Assembly: GCF_010731815.2 (NCBI RefSeq)
Contig: NZ_AP022593.1
Span: 3,472,001-3,536,000 of the forward strand
Length of the DNA stretch: 64,000 nucleotides
DNA from: Mycolicibacterium arabiense
Lineage (GTDB): Bacteria; Actinomycetota; Actinomycetes; Mycobacteriales; Mycobacteriaceae
Direction of reading: 5' to 3'
Shown here: positions 43,650 to 57,714 of the stretch, piece after piece
Layout: every line of letters begins with the position of its first letter
Position numbering within the stretch: the stretch's first letter is position 1
Position numbers and translations under genes: made by a program
The notes under the pieces: model-generated
Database searches by the model: none
The model's input: only the letters and a program-made list of their open reading frames with translations
Told to the model about the DNA's origin: nothing

Positions 43650-45074
43650 ATGGCGACCGCACCCCGCGCTGCCGACGAACAGGGCTCGCTCACCCGCACG
43701 CAATGGAAGCAGTTCTGGGCCGCTTGGATCGGCTACCTGCTCGACGGCTTCGACTTCATCCTGATCACCCTCGTGCTCACCGAACTGGCAGACGAGTTCG
43801 ACCTCAGCCTGGTGCAAGCCACGACCCTCGTCAGCGCGGCCTTCGTCTCGCGATGGTTCGGCGGCTTGATACTCGGGGCGGTCGCGGATCGCTTCGGCCG
43901 CAAGGGCGCGATGATCATCAGCATCTTCTGTTTCGCCGGAGGCAGCTTCCTCTGTGGGCTCTCCTGGGGCTACTGGTCGATGTTCGTCTTCCGCGCGATC
44001 GTCGGAATCGGTATGGCTGGCGAGTACGCGAGCAGCGTCACCTACGCGATGGAATCCTGGCCGAAGCGCTTCCGCAACCGCGCCAGCGGCGCTCTGCTGT
44101 CTGCGTATCCGATCGGCGTGGTCCTCGCCAGCCAGCTCTATCCCCTGGTGGTACCGAGCCTCGGGTGGCGCTGGATGTTCTTCATCGGCCTCTTCCCAGC
44201 GGCCGTCGCACTGTGGATGCGACGCGTACTACCCGAGGCGACGGAATGGGAGGAGAGCGTCAAGCGAGGCGCGATCGCTGAGAACACCGCCATTGCACTG
44301 CTCTTCAATCCTGCACGCCGCCTTGCCAACATCACCATTTCGATCGTCGCCGCCGTCGACTTGGTCGTCATCTTCAGCCGCACCGTGACCGGGCCGTGGG
44401 TCGTCGCGCTGGCACTGGTTGCCGCCGGCTGCTTCTTCGTACTCGCACGGCAGCTCGCCGACGGCAAGACCGGGATGTTCGTGATGTTGATCATGACCGT
44501 CCTCACCGCCTTCCTCTACTCCTGGCCGCTGCAGTCGCTGCTGCCCACCTACCTGAAGACCGAGTTGCAGTTCGATCCGGCGCAGGTGGCACAGGTATTG
44601 CTGTGGGCCGGCCTGGGCTACGCGGCGGGTTCGGTGACATCGGGCATCGTCGCCGACCGGTTGGGCACCAACCGCACATACGTTCTCGGACTGCTCATCT
44701 CGCTGCTCTTCGTCGTTCCGGTGTTCTCGCTGAGCAGTGATCACGTGGTCTGGCTGTGGGTGCTGTTGTTCGGCCTGCAGTTCTTCAGCCAGGGAATCTC
44801 GGGGCTGCTGCCGAAGTTCATCTCGGATCACCTACCCGTCAACGTTCGCGCCAGCGGGCTCGGCTTCTGCTACAACGTCGGCGCACTCGGTGGCGCGATC
44901 GCACCCATCATGGGTGCGTCCGTCGCGGCGTCCCTCGGCCTTGGCACCGCACTGACGGTACTGACGGTCGGCTTCACCGTTCTGATCGCCATTCTCGTCG
45001 GCTTCGACGTAGCCGGGCGAGTGGGTCGCATCGGATCGGGTGTCACCAAAGACGATGCGGGCGCGAGCCTATGA
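43650..45074 (+). CDS. NanT-like MFS sialate-type transporter
   Basis: 474 residues and about twelve helices. The N-terminal part closely follows E. coli NanT: FWAAWIGYLLDGFDFILITLVL, SAAFVSRWFGGLILGAVADR, and GIGMAGEYASSVTYAMESWPK. Such carriers import sialic acid or other organic acids with protons. ATG 43650 was chosen because GGAGG lies upstream and the protein aligns from there. It overlaps the aldolase gene by four bases (ATGA). Actual substrate is unproven; related MFS members move lactate or aromatic acids. Confidence 0.8.
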   Translation: MATAPRAADEQGSLTRTQWKQFWAAWIGYLLDGFDFILITLVLTELADEFDLSLVQATTLVSAAFVSRWFGGLILGAVADRFGRKGAMIISIFCFAGGSFLCGLSWGYWSMFVFRAIVGIGMAGEYASSVTYAMESWPKRFRNRASGALLSAYPIGVVLASQLYPLVVPSLGWRWMFFIGLFPAAVALWMRRVLPEATEWEESVKRGAIAENTAIALLFNPARRLANITISIVAAVDLVVIFSRTVTGPWVVALALVAAGCFFVLARQLADGKTGMFVMLIMTVLTAFLYSWPLQSLLPTYLKTELQFDPAQVAQVLLWAGLGYAAGSVTSGIVADRLGTNRTYVLGLLISLLFVVPVFSLSSDHVVWLWVLLFGLQFFSQGISGLLPKFISDHLPVNVRASGLGFCYNVGALGGAIAPIMGASVAASLGLGTALTVLTVGFTVLIAILVGFDVAGRVGRIGSGVTKDDAGASL

Positions 45075-46003
45075 GTATCCGTGTTGGACTGGGCGGCGTC
45101 ATTCCGCCCCTCACCACCCCACTCGATACCGACGGCGAAATAGACACGGCATCGTTGGAACGGCTGTGCAGCTTTCTCATCGCGGCCGGTGTGGACGGGC
45201 TGTTCGTCGGTGGTTCCTCGGGTGAGACTGCGCTGCTGTCGGACTCGCAGCGGTACGAAGTCATCGACGTAGCCGTCAGCACCGCTGGCGGTCAAGTGCC
45301 GGTGGTCGCCGGTGCGGTGGACACCGGTACCGCACGCGTTATCGATCACGCGCGGGCTGCGGCCAAGCGGGGCGCTGCCGCCGTGGTCTCGACGGGGCCG
45401 TTCTACGTTGCGCCACACCCCGATGAGGTCGTCAGGCACTTCGAGTTGATCTCCCGGGCCGTCGACGTGCCGGTCATCGCCTACGACATACCCAGCGCCA
45501 CGAACACGCGGCTACCCCGCGACGCCATCGTCGAGTTGGCGGAGTCCGGAACCATTGCGGGCCTGAAGGATTCGAGCGGGGACTTGACCGCCTTCCGTCA
45601 GATCCTGCTGGCGACCGCCGACACCGACCTGCGCGTATTCACCGGCTCCGAGACGGTCACCGACCTCGCGCTCCGCCTCGGTGCGCACGGGCAGGTGCCC
45701 GGGCTGGGCAACGTAGACCCCGACGGGTACGTCAGGCTCGGACGCGCTGCCGCCGCCGGCGATTGGCGTACCGCCAATGCGGAGCAGGAGCGACTATTGC
45801 GGCTGTTCTCCATCATCGACGTGGCAGACCGGTCGAGGATCGGTTTCACCGCAGCAGCACTGGGTGCGTTCAAGGCTGCGCAGTACCTACGAGGGGTGAT
45901 CTCGCTGCCGCGATGCGCCGACCCCCTGCTGCCGCTGGTGGGCCGTGAACTCGATGCCATCCGCGCGATCCTGGTCCGCGAAGGCATCAGCGTCGAGCGG
46001 TGA
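45071..46003 (+). CDS. DapA/NanA-family aldolase (N-acetylneuraminate lyase-like)
   Basis: 310 residues, TIM-barrel class I aldolase. Schiff-base Lys166 lies in GLKDSSGD, the catalytic Tyr138 in IAYDIPS, and the substrate carboxylate loop is GGSSGET (48-53). This family includes dihydrodipicolinate synthase, N-acetylneuraminate lyase and 2-keto-3-deoxy-sugar-acid aldolases. Coupling to a NanT-like carrier under an FCD regulator favours a catabolic lyase, but other keto-acid substrates are possible. The ATG overlaps the carrier stop. Confidence 0.82.
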   Translation: MSIRVGLGGVIPPLTTPLDTDGEIDTASLERLCSFLIAAGVDGLFVGGSSGETALLSDSQRYEVIDVAVSTAGGQVPVVAGAVDTGTARVIDHARAAAKRGAAAVVSTGPFYVAPHPDEVVRHFELISRAVDVPVIAYDIPSATNTRLPRDAIVELAESGTIAGLKDSSGDLTAFRQILLATADTDLRVFTGSETVTDLALRLGAHGQVPGLGNVDPDGYVRLGRAAAAGDWRTANAEQERLLRLFSIIDVADRSRIGFTAAALGAFKAAQYLRGVISLPRCADPLLPLVGRELDAIRAILVREGISVER

Positions 46004-46030
46004 TGACCCGCTCGAGACCTACCAGAGCCC

Positions 46031-46468
46031 TCACACCGTGATGGACAGCTCGGCACCCGGGTGCGAACTGAGCGTGATGACGACGGATCCCGGGCCCGTT
46101 ACCAAGGTGGTGTTGGCGTAGCCGACGAAACCGTAATGTCCGTCGATCGTCGACACCGCGGTGAAGTCGTCAGTCCCCGAGGCGCCAGTCTGGAGGTTCT
46201 TCCACACAGCGGAGACGGTCAGCGCACAGGAGCCGTCGTACACGCCTGCGTCGTAGCTGATCGCAACACGGATGCCGTTCTCGACGCGGCCGTCGACCTG
46301 GACCGGAACCACCTGTGCGTCGGCGCTGACACTGCCCGCACACGTCGGAGACGCCACCACCGGAACTCGATCGAGTTGGTCAGAGGGTTCGGCGTGGGCC
46401 GTCGTGGCCAACAACCCGGTCGCTGCCATCGCGACGACGAGGGCACCGGCAGCACGGAACGGAGTCAT
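46031..46468 (-). CDS. small secreted protein, unknown function
   Basis: 145 residues. A clear Sec signal peptide (AGALVVAMAATGLLATTAHA) gives a mature protein of about 119 residues. It has two cysteines (in PTCAG and GSCALTV) that could form a disulfide, and a beta-rich pattern. No family recognised. It is convergent with the aldolase gene and diverges from the antiporter gene. Start ATG 46468. Confidence 0.75.
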   Translation of the reverse strand: MTPFRAAGALVVAMAATGLLATTAHAEPSDQLDRVPVVASPTCAGSVSADAQVVPVQVDGRVENGIRVAISYDAGVYDGSCALTVSAVWKNLQTGASGTDDFTAVSTIDGHYGFVGYANTTLVTGPGSVVITLSSHPGAELSITV

Positions 46469-46627
46469 GCCCCGATCATCGACGGCAGAGGCTGCGGTGT
46501 TTCAGAGCGCGCATGTCGGGATCGTGACGGCATCGACCGATGAGGCCGGTCGGCCCGTCGGGCGGTCTACCCTGCATCCCGTGATGCAGTGCCGCGCGAT
46601 CGCGAAGTCGGGATAGAGACACCGCCC

Positions 46628-47923
46628 ATGCCCGGACCGGTTGCCATCCACTTCTTCCTCGAATTGGCCGTCATCCTCGCGGCCTGCCGCGTCGTGGGGC
46701 TGCTGGCACGGCGCGTCGGTCAGCCGCAGGTCGTCGGCGAGATGATCGCGGGCGTCGTGCTCGGTCCATCGCTGCTGGGCCTGATCGCACCCGGCGTCCA
46801 GGACTGGCTGTTCCCGCCGGGCGACGCGAACACCGTGCTCTACACCGTGGCGCAGATCGGCCTCGTGCTCTACATGTTCCTCATCGGGCTCAACTTCGAC
46901 GTCGACCTGATCAAGCATCGGGCTGCCACCGCGGTGGCCGTCTCGACGGCCGGCTTCGTGACACCGCTCGTCTGCGGCGCGCTCATCGCCGCACCGCTGC
47001 TGGGCGCCGGGATCTTCTTCGGTGAGAACGTCACGCTGCTGATGGCCATGCTGTTCCTCGGCGCGTCGATCGCCACCACCGCCTTCCCGATGCTCGCCCG
47101 CATCATCTTCGAAAAGCGGCTCACCGGAACGCCCTTGGGCACACTGGCATTGGCATGCGGGGCGACCGACGACGCGCTGTCCTGGTGCATCCTCGCTGTG
47201 GTCCTCGCCATGAACCAGGGCAGCTCGTCCACCGCCCTCCTGGCGATCGGTGGCGGCATCCTCTACGCGCTGTTCGTCCTGACGATCGGACGGCGGGCCC
47301 TGCGCCCGCTCGGACCGATGTCGGAACGGAAGGACGGCATCAGCGCACCGGTGCTCAGCACCGTGCTGTGTCTGCTGATGCTGTGCGCCTGGTTCACCGA
47401 CCTGATCGGGATCTACGCGATCTTCGGTGCGTTCATCCTCGGCGTCGCCATGCCCTCGGGATTCTTCGCCGACCGGCTCACCGGCACGCTCGAGCCGACG
47501 GTCACCACGTTCCTGCTGCCGCTGTTCTTCGTCTACTCGGGCCTGAACACCCAGATCGGCCTGGTCGACACCCCTGGGCTCTGGGCGGTGACGATCGGGC
47601 TCCTCGTCGTGTCGATCGCCGGCAAGGGCGTCGCGTGCGCACTGGCCGCGCGTCTGCGAAAGGTCCCGCTGCGCGAATCCGTGGCCCTCGGCGCGCTCAT
47701 GAACGCACGCGGGCTCATCGAACTGATCCTGCTCAACATCGGGTTGCAGGCCGGGATCATCACCCCAACGCTCTTCACCATTCTCGTCCTGGTCGCGATC
47801 GTCACGACCCTGATGGCCTCGCCGATCTTCGAGTTCGTCTACGGTCGCCACCGCTCGGCGGCGGGTCGCAGCGATGAGCCGAGCGACGTCAAGCCGCCTG
47901 CGGTCAATGCCAACGAAACGTAA
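46628..47923 (+). CDS. CPA2-type cation:proton antiporter
   Basis: 431 residues with about twelve to thirteen helices. The Na/H exchanger pattern is seen in VVGEMIAGVVLGPSLLG, IGLVLYMFLIGLNFD and GATDDALSWCILAVVLA, where the DD/D residues would carry the ion. The MNARGLIELILLNIGL segment is also characteristic. Unlike KefB/KefC it has no C-terminal TrkA-N domain. It probably exchanges Na+ or K+ for protons. The start was taken at MPGPVAIHFF (46628); 13 codons upstream are open. Its stop is 179 bases before the halogenase-like gene. Confidence 0.85.
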   Translation: MPGPVAIHFFLELAVILAACRVVGLLARRVGQPQVVGEMIAGVVLGPSLLGLIAPGVQDWLFPPGDANTVLYTVAQIGLVLYMFLIGLNFDVDLIKHRAATAVAVSTAGFVTPLVCGALIAAPLLGAGIFFGENVTLLMAMLFLGASIATTAFPMLARIIFEKRLTGTPLGTLALACGATDDALSWCILAVVLAMNQGSSSTALLAIGGGILYALFVLTIGRRALRPLGPMSERKDGISAPVLSTVLCLLMLCAWFTDLIGIYAIFGAFILGVAMPSGFFADRLTGTLEPTVTTFLLPLFFVYSGLNTQIGLVDTPGLWAVTIGLLVVSIAGKGVACALAARLRKVPLRESVALGALMNARGLIELILLNIGLQAGIITPTLFTILVLVAIVTTLMASPIFEFVYGRHRSAAGRSDEPSDVKPPAVNANET

Positions 47924-48102
47924 GTGATCGGTAACAACTCACACACCGTCCGCGTAGTGCGTTCGGACACCGTGCAATCCACACCCGGCAGCGTCGATTT
48001 CGCGTCCGTCCGGCTGCGTTCTTCGCCCGGGCAGAGCCGCGGGCGCGTGTACCGTTCGAACTGCTCAGGGACTTCTTCGACCGGCTCAAGGGAAGGCAAA
48101 TC

Positions 48103-49863
48103 GTGGACGTGCAAGCACACCTGTCGCAGCTAACCTCCGAGAGCCGAGAAGCGCTCGCCGACAAGATCAAAGCCCGCCTCGCGCGGGCCAATGACGTCGC
48201 CACGGACCACGACGTCAGCATCATCGGCGGCGGCATCGCCGCACTCACCCTGGCGCTCGAACTCCGCAGCGCACGACCCGGTACGCGTGTCCTGATCATC
48301 GAGCCGACGCCGCACCCGGTCCCCGAGATCACCCACACCGTCGGCGAGTCGACCGTCGAGGTGTCCGCGCACTACCTGCGCGACCGCCTTGGGATGGCCG
48401 ACCACCTCCGGACGTCCCAGATCCGCAAGATGGGGTTGCGGATGTTCTTCTCCCGCGGGGGCAACACCGACATCACCCGACGGGTCGAACTCGGCAGCTC
48501 GACGTTCACCTCGCAGACCACCTATCAGATCGACCGGGGCAGGCTGGAGAACGAACTACATCAGCGCTGCCTTGCAGCGGGCGTCGACATGATCGTCGGC
48601 CGCGCCCGGTCCATCGACGTCGGCGCCGGCGACAGTCCGCACACACTCTCGATCCAGAGCGACGACGCAGTGACCCGGACGACGGCGCGCTGGGTGGTCG
48701 ACGCATCCGGCCGCAACCGGACACTGCCCCGCGAACTCGACCTCAAGCGCGACAACGGCCACGCGTGCAATGCGGCGTGGTTCCGCGTCGGCGCCGAGAT
48801 CAACGTCGGCGAGTGGAGCGACGACCCAGCCTGGCATTCACGCCTGGCCGAGGGCGACCGCTCGTTCTCGACCAATCACCTCATGGGCGAGGGCTACTGG
48901 GTGTGGCTGATCCGCCTTGCCTCCGGGGCGACCAGCGTCGGCATCGTCGCCGACCCGGCCTTCCACTCGTTCGACGGTTTCAACACCCTGGCCAAGGCGA
49001 AGGCGTGGCTCGCCGAGCACGAACCGCAGTGCGCGGCCGAGGTGGCGAAGTACGACGACCTGATCATGGACTTCCGAGTGATGAAGCACTACAGCCATAC
49101 CGTGACGAAGGTGTTCGACGGCGGTGACCGCTGGTGCGTCACCGGTGACGCCGGCGTCTTCCTCGATCCGCTGTACTCGTCCGGCCTGGACCTCGTCGCG
49201 ATCGGCAACGGCCTCATCACCGACATGATCGGCCGCGACCTCGACGGCGAGAACGTGGTCGCCCGAGCGGCGATCAGCGATTCGCTCTTCCGGTCGCTGA
49301 CCGACATGTGGCTCAACATCTACCGCGACCAGTACGTGCTGATGGGCTCGCCGACGGTGATGTCGGCGAAGGTCATCTGGGACATCGCCTTCTACTGGGG
49401 TTTCGTCGGATTCCTCTACAGCAACGACCGGTTCACCCGCGTCGCCGACGACCCGGCCTTCGTGCCGTACCTCCAGGGGCTCATCGAACTCAGCAACCGC
49501 ATGCAGGCGTTCTTCCGGGAGTGGGCGGCAGTCGAGGGCGCCGAGTCCCCCGTGGACTTCGTTGACCTGTACTCGCCGCTGGACTTCATGAAGACCCTGC
49601 ATCACGCGATGATCGGCGAGTCGGAGCGGTTCGACGACGACTTCGACGCCAACGCCCGGCTGCTCCGGCAGGTGGCGGGTCAGATGATCGACACCGTGCT
49701 CGGGGACAAGTCGTCGGACTTCTCCGACGACGCCGTCATGGCGCAGGTGCAGGCGTGGCAGCGCGACGGTCTGGTACGCGACCTGCGGGCGACCTACCGG
49801 CACGAGCAGGCGACCAACCCGATCACGACGGATTGGGTTCTCAGCGCCGCGCCCGCGCACTGA
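48103..49863 (+). CDS. flavin-dependent halogenase-family oxidoreductase
   Basis: 586 residues. The FAD-binding GxGxxG variant is SIIGGGIAALTLAL (41-44). It has the halogenase-style HTVGEST (78-84), and a Lys in RKMGLRMFF (K109) fits the catalytic lysine region of carrier-protein-type halogenases. The hallmark WxWxIP motif appears as WVWLIR (266-271), so the Pro is lost. DAGVFLDPLYSSGLDL is the FAD/halide-side motif. Residues 1-30 (LSQLTSESREALADKIKARL) look like an NRPS/PKS docking helix. It stands just before the PKS and probably modifies a PKS-bound chain; halogenation itself is not certain. Start GTG 48103 with AAGGGAAGG. Confidence 0.82.
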   Translation: MDVQAHLSQLTSESREALADKIKARLARANDVATDHDVSIIGGGIAALTLALELRSARPGTRVLIIEPTPHPVPEITHTVGESTVEVSAHYLRDRLGMADHLRTSQIRKMGLRMFFSRGGNTDITRRVELGSSTFTSQTTYQIDRGRLENELHQRCLAAGVDMIVGRARSIDVGAGDSPHTLSIQSDDAVTRTTARWVVDASGRNRTLPRELDLKRDNGHACNAAWFRVGAEINVGEWSDDPAWHSRLAEGDRSFSTNHLMGEGYWVWLIRLASGATSVGIVADPAFHSFDGFNTLAKAKAWLAEHEPQCAAEVAKYDDLIMDFRVMKHYSHTVTKVFDGGDRWCVTGDAGVFLDPLYSSGLDLVAIGNGLITDMIGRDLDGENVVARAAISDSLFRSLTDMWLNIYRDQYVLMGSPTVMSAKVIWDIAFYWGFVGFLYSNDRFTRVADDPAFVPYLQGLIELSNRMQAFFREWAAVEGAESPVDFVDLYSPLDFMKTLHHAMIGESERFDDDFDANARLLRQVAGQMIDTVLGDKSSDFSDDAVMAQVQAWQRDGLVRDLRATYRHEQATNPITTDWVLSAAPAH

Positions 49864-49963
49864 CCGATCTGGAACCAGGGCAAGACCGTGCCGACCTCTC
49901 CGGGCATCACGCCACGGATGGCGGCTGCGTGCCGCACTATGAATTCAGGCTGTACGGAAGAGG

Positions 49964-55497
<5,534 letters not shown>

Positions 55498-55501
<4 letters not shown>

Positions 55502-56349
55502 CGAACCCCGACCAGTCGATTGCCGTGCAGGTGCGCGGCATGTCGAAGTCCTACGGGCGGTTGCATGCCGTCCGGGAACTGGATCTCGACGTCGCCTACG
55601 GCGAGGTGGTCGCCATCCTCGGGCCCAATGGCGCGGGCAAGACCACGACCATCGAGATCCTGGAGGGTCACCGTCGGCGCGACGCCGGGCACGTGCGCGT
55701 TCTCGGCGAGGACCCGGGCAACGCCGGCAGGGGCTGGCGGTCGAGGATCGGCATCGTGCTGCAGGAGGCCAGTGACTTCGGGATGCTCACCGTCGCCGAG
55801 ACGGTGACGATGTTCGCCAAGTGCTACGGCCGGGTCCGGGAATCCGGGGAGGTGCTCGACCTGGTCGGTCTCGGCTCGACGTCCGGGTCGAAGGTCAGGA
55901 CGCTGTCCGGTGGGCAGCGCCGCCGGCTCGACGTCGCCCTCGGCATCATCGCGATGCCCGAACTGCTGTTCCTGGACGAACCGACCACGGGATTCGATCC
56001 AGAGGCCCGACGCCAATTCTGGGACCTCATCAGGTTGTTGGCGCGCGACGGCACCACGATCGTGCTGACCACCCACTACCTGGAGGAAGCAGCGGCTCTG
56101 GCGGATCGCGTCGCGGTCATCGCCGGCGGCCGCGTGGTCGCGGTCGATTCGCCGACGCGGCTTACCGCACATGCGAACTCGGCCGCGACGGTTCGGTGGG
56201 TGCACGACGGCGAGGTCCACGTGGAGGAGACCCACCACCCGACCGAGTTGATCAGGCAGCGGTCCGCAGGCGGCGTCGAACTGGGACAGCTGACCGTCAC
56301 CCGGCCGACGCTGGAAGACGCGTATCTGCGCCTGATCGGGCTGCAGTGA
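55498..56349 (+). CDS. ABC exporter ATP-binding protein
   Basis: 283 residues. Walker A GPNGAGKTTT (~43-52), signature LSGGQRRR (~139), Walker B LLFLDEP, switch His LTTHY. The sequence is closest in style to drug/polyketide exporters (DrrA type). Start TTG 55498 overlaps the PKS stop (TTGA), so it is coupled to the PKS. It would energise the membrane partner encoded next. It is expected to export the cluster product. Confidence 0.9.
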
Positions 56350-57206
56350 TGGCCGCCGAGCGTGCCGACAACTCGACGCAGCCGCGGCACCGCGCCGACG
56401 CCGCGGAGTCCGCGCTCCCGTCCCCGCTGCGCATCGGGTTGTCGCGCGTCGTCCCCGAGTTGAAGATGTTCTACCGGCGGCCCGAACAGTTGGCCCTGAC
56501 GTTCTCGATGCCCGCGGTCATCTGCATCCTGCTGGGCTCGATCTTCTCGGCGAAACTGCCCAACAGCGAGACCAGCACCGGCGCCGTGATCGCCGCGAGC
56601 ATGCTCGCCTACGGGATTCTCTCCACGTCGTTCATCAACCTCGGCATCAGCATTGCCGCCGACCGCGAGAGCGGCGCGCTCCGTCGACTGCGCGGCACTC
56701 CCGCGACCGCGTCGTCCTACTTCATCGGCAAGGTGGCGCTGGTCGCCATCGCGAGCCTCGCCGAGGCCGTCATCCTGCTGCTGGTCGGAGTGTTCGTCTT
56801 CAAGCTCCGGTTGCCGACCGGCGTCTTCGAATGGTTCACCCTCGGTTGGGTTTTCGTCCTCGGCATCACCAGTTGCTCACTGCTGGGCATCTTCGTCAGC
56901 AACCTCGCCAGCAACGCGGTCTCCGCCGCCGTCATCACCAACGGCCCCGCGGTCGGCCTGCAGTTCCTGTCGGGCACCTACGTGCCGCTGATGGTGCTGC
57001 CCATGTGGATGCTCACCATCGGGTCCATCTTCCCGGTGAAGTGGATGGCCCAGGGGTTCCGGTCGGTGCTGCTGCCGCCGGAGATGGTCGTGTTCGAACC
57101 GGCGGGCACGTGGGAGCACGGGAGGATCTTCCTGGTGCTGACTGCCTGGAGCGTCCTGGGCTTGATCTGCTGCCTGCGCGTGTTCCGCTGGTCCGACAAG
57201 ACCTGA
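56349..57206 (+). CDS. ABC-2 type permease
   Basis: 285 residues with six transmembrane helices. ADRESGALRRLRGTPATASSYFIGK is the conserved cytoplasmic coupling region and GLQFLSGTYVPL the ABC-2 signature area. It is the membrane partner of the ATPase above (DrrB-like). The ATG overlaps the ATPase stop by one base (TGATG). The gene ends two bases from the convergent PPOX gene stop. Confidence 0.9.
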   Translation: MAAERADNSTQPRHRADAAESALPSPLRIGLSRVVPELKMFYRRPEQLALTFSMPAVICILLGSIFSAKLPNSETSTGAVIAASMLAYGILSTSFINLGISIAADRESGALRRLRGTPATASSYFIGKVALVAIASLAEAVILLLVGVFVFKLRLPTGVFEWFTLGWVFVLGITSCSLLGIFVSNLASNAVSAAVITNGPAVGLQFLSGTYVPLMVLPMWMLTIGSIFPVKWMAQGFRSVLLPPEMVVFEPAGTWEHGRIFLVLTAWSVLGLICCLRVFRWSDKT

Positions 57207-57208
57207 CG

Positions 57209-57712
57209 TCAGCCGAGATACTGCGCGGTGGTGCCGCCGACCGGCATCTCGGGCATGCCCAGCTTGCGGTGATCCCAGCTGCGCAGGCGCGACGGCACCA
57301 CGCGAATGGCGATGCGGTTGTTCATCATCTGGTCGACGAACGGCTTCATCTCGTCGGTATAGGGCCCGGTGTAGCGCTCCCACACGCTGACCCCGACGCG
57401 GTGCAGCAGATCCGGGTCGTCGTCCACGATCTCGGCCGTGCCGTCGATGGAGACGCCGCGCAGGGTGTCGTACGTGAGGCCGTCCTCGATCATCACCGTG
57501 ACGGTCGGGTCGCGCCGCAGGTTGACCGCCTTCTGAGACTTGGCCTTGGTCTCGAACCAGATCTCACCGTCGAGCACGGCGTACCACATGGCGACCAGGT
57601 GCGGCCGTCCGTTGGGCAGCACCGTCGCCATCGTCGCGGTCCTGCTGTGCTCGATGAACTCGGCGATCTGCTCGTCGGTCATCACGATCTTGCCGCGCTC
57701 GTTCTTTCCCAT
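57209..57712 (-). CDS. PPOX-class F420/FMN-dependent oxidoreductase
   Basis: 167 residues of the split-barrel pyridoxamine-oxidase-like family: RTATMATVLPNGRPHLVAMWYAVLDG, then DPTVTVMIEDG and a C-terminal RLRSWDHRKL. Mycobacterial members of this size often use F420H2. The substrate is unknown. The ATG at 57712 has AAGGA six bases upstream, and this start overlaps the neighbouring molybdoenzyme operon end, so the two are co-transcribed. The gene is downstream of the molybdoenzyme. Confidence 0.85.
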   Translation of the reverse strand: MGKNERGKIVMTDEQIAEFIEHSRTATMATVLPNGRPHLVAMWYAVLDGEIWFETKAKSQKAVNLRRDPTVTVMIEDGLTYDTLRGVSIDGTAEIVDDDPDLLHRVGVSVWERYTGPYTDEMKPFVDQMMNNRIAIRVVPSRLRSWDHRKLGMPEMPVGGTTAQYLG

Positions 57713-57714
57713 GA

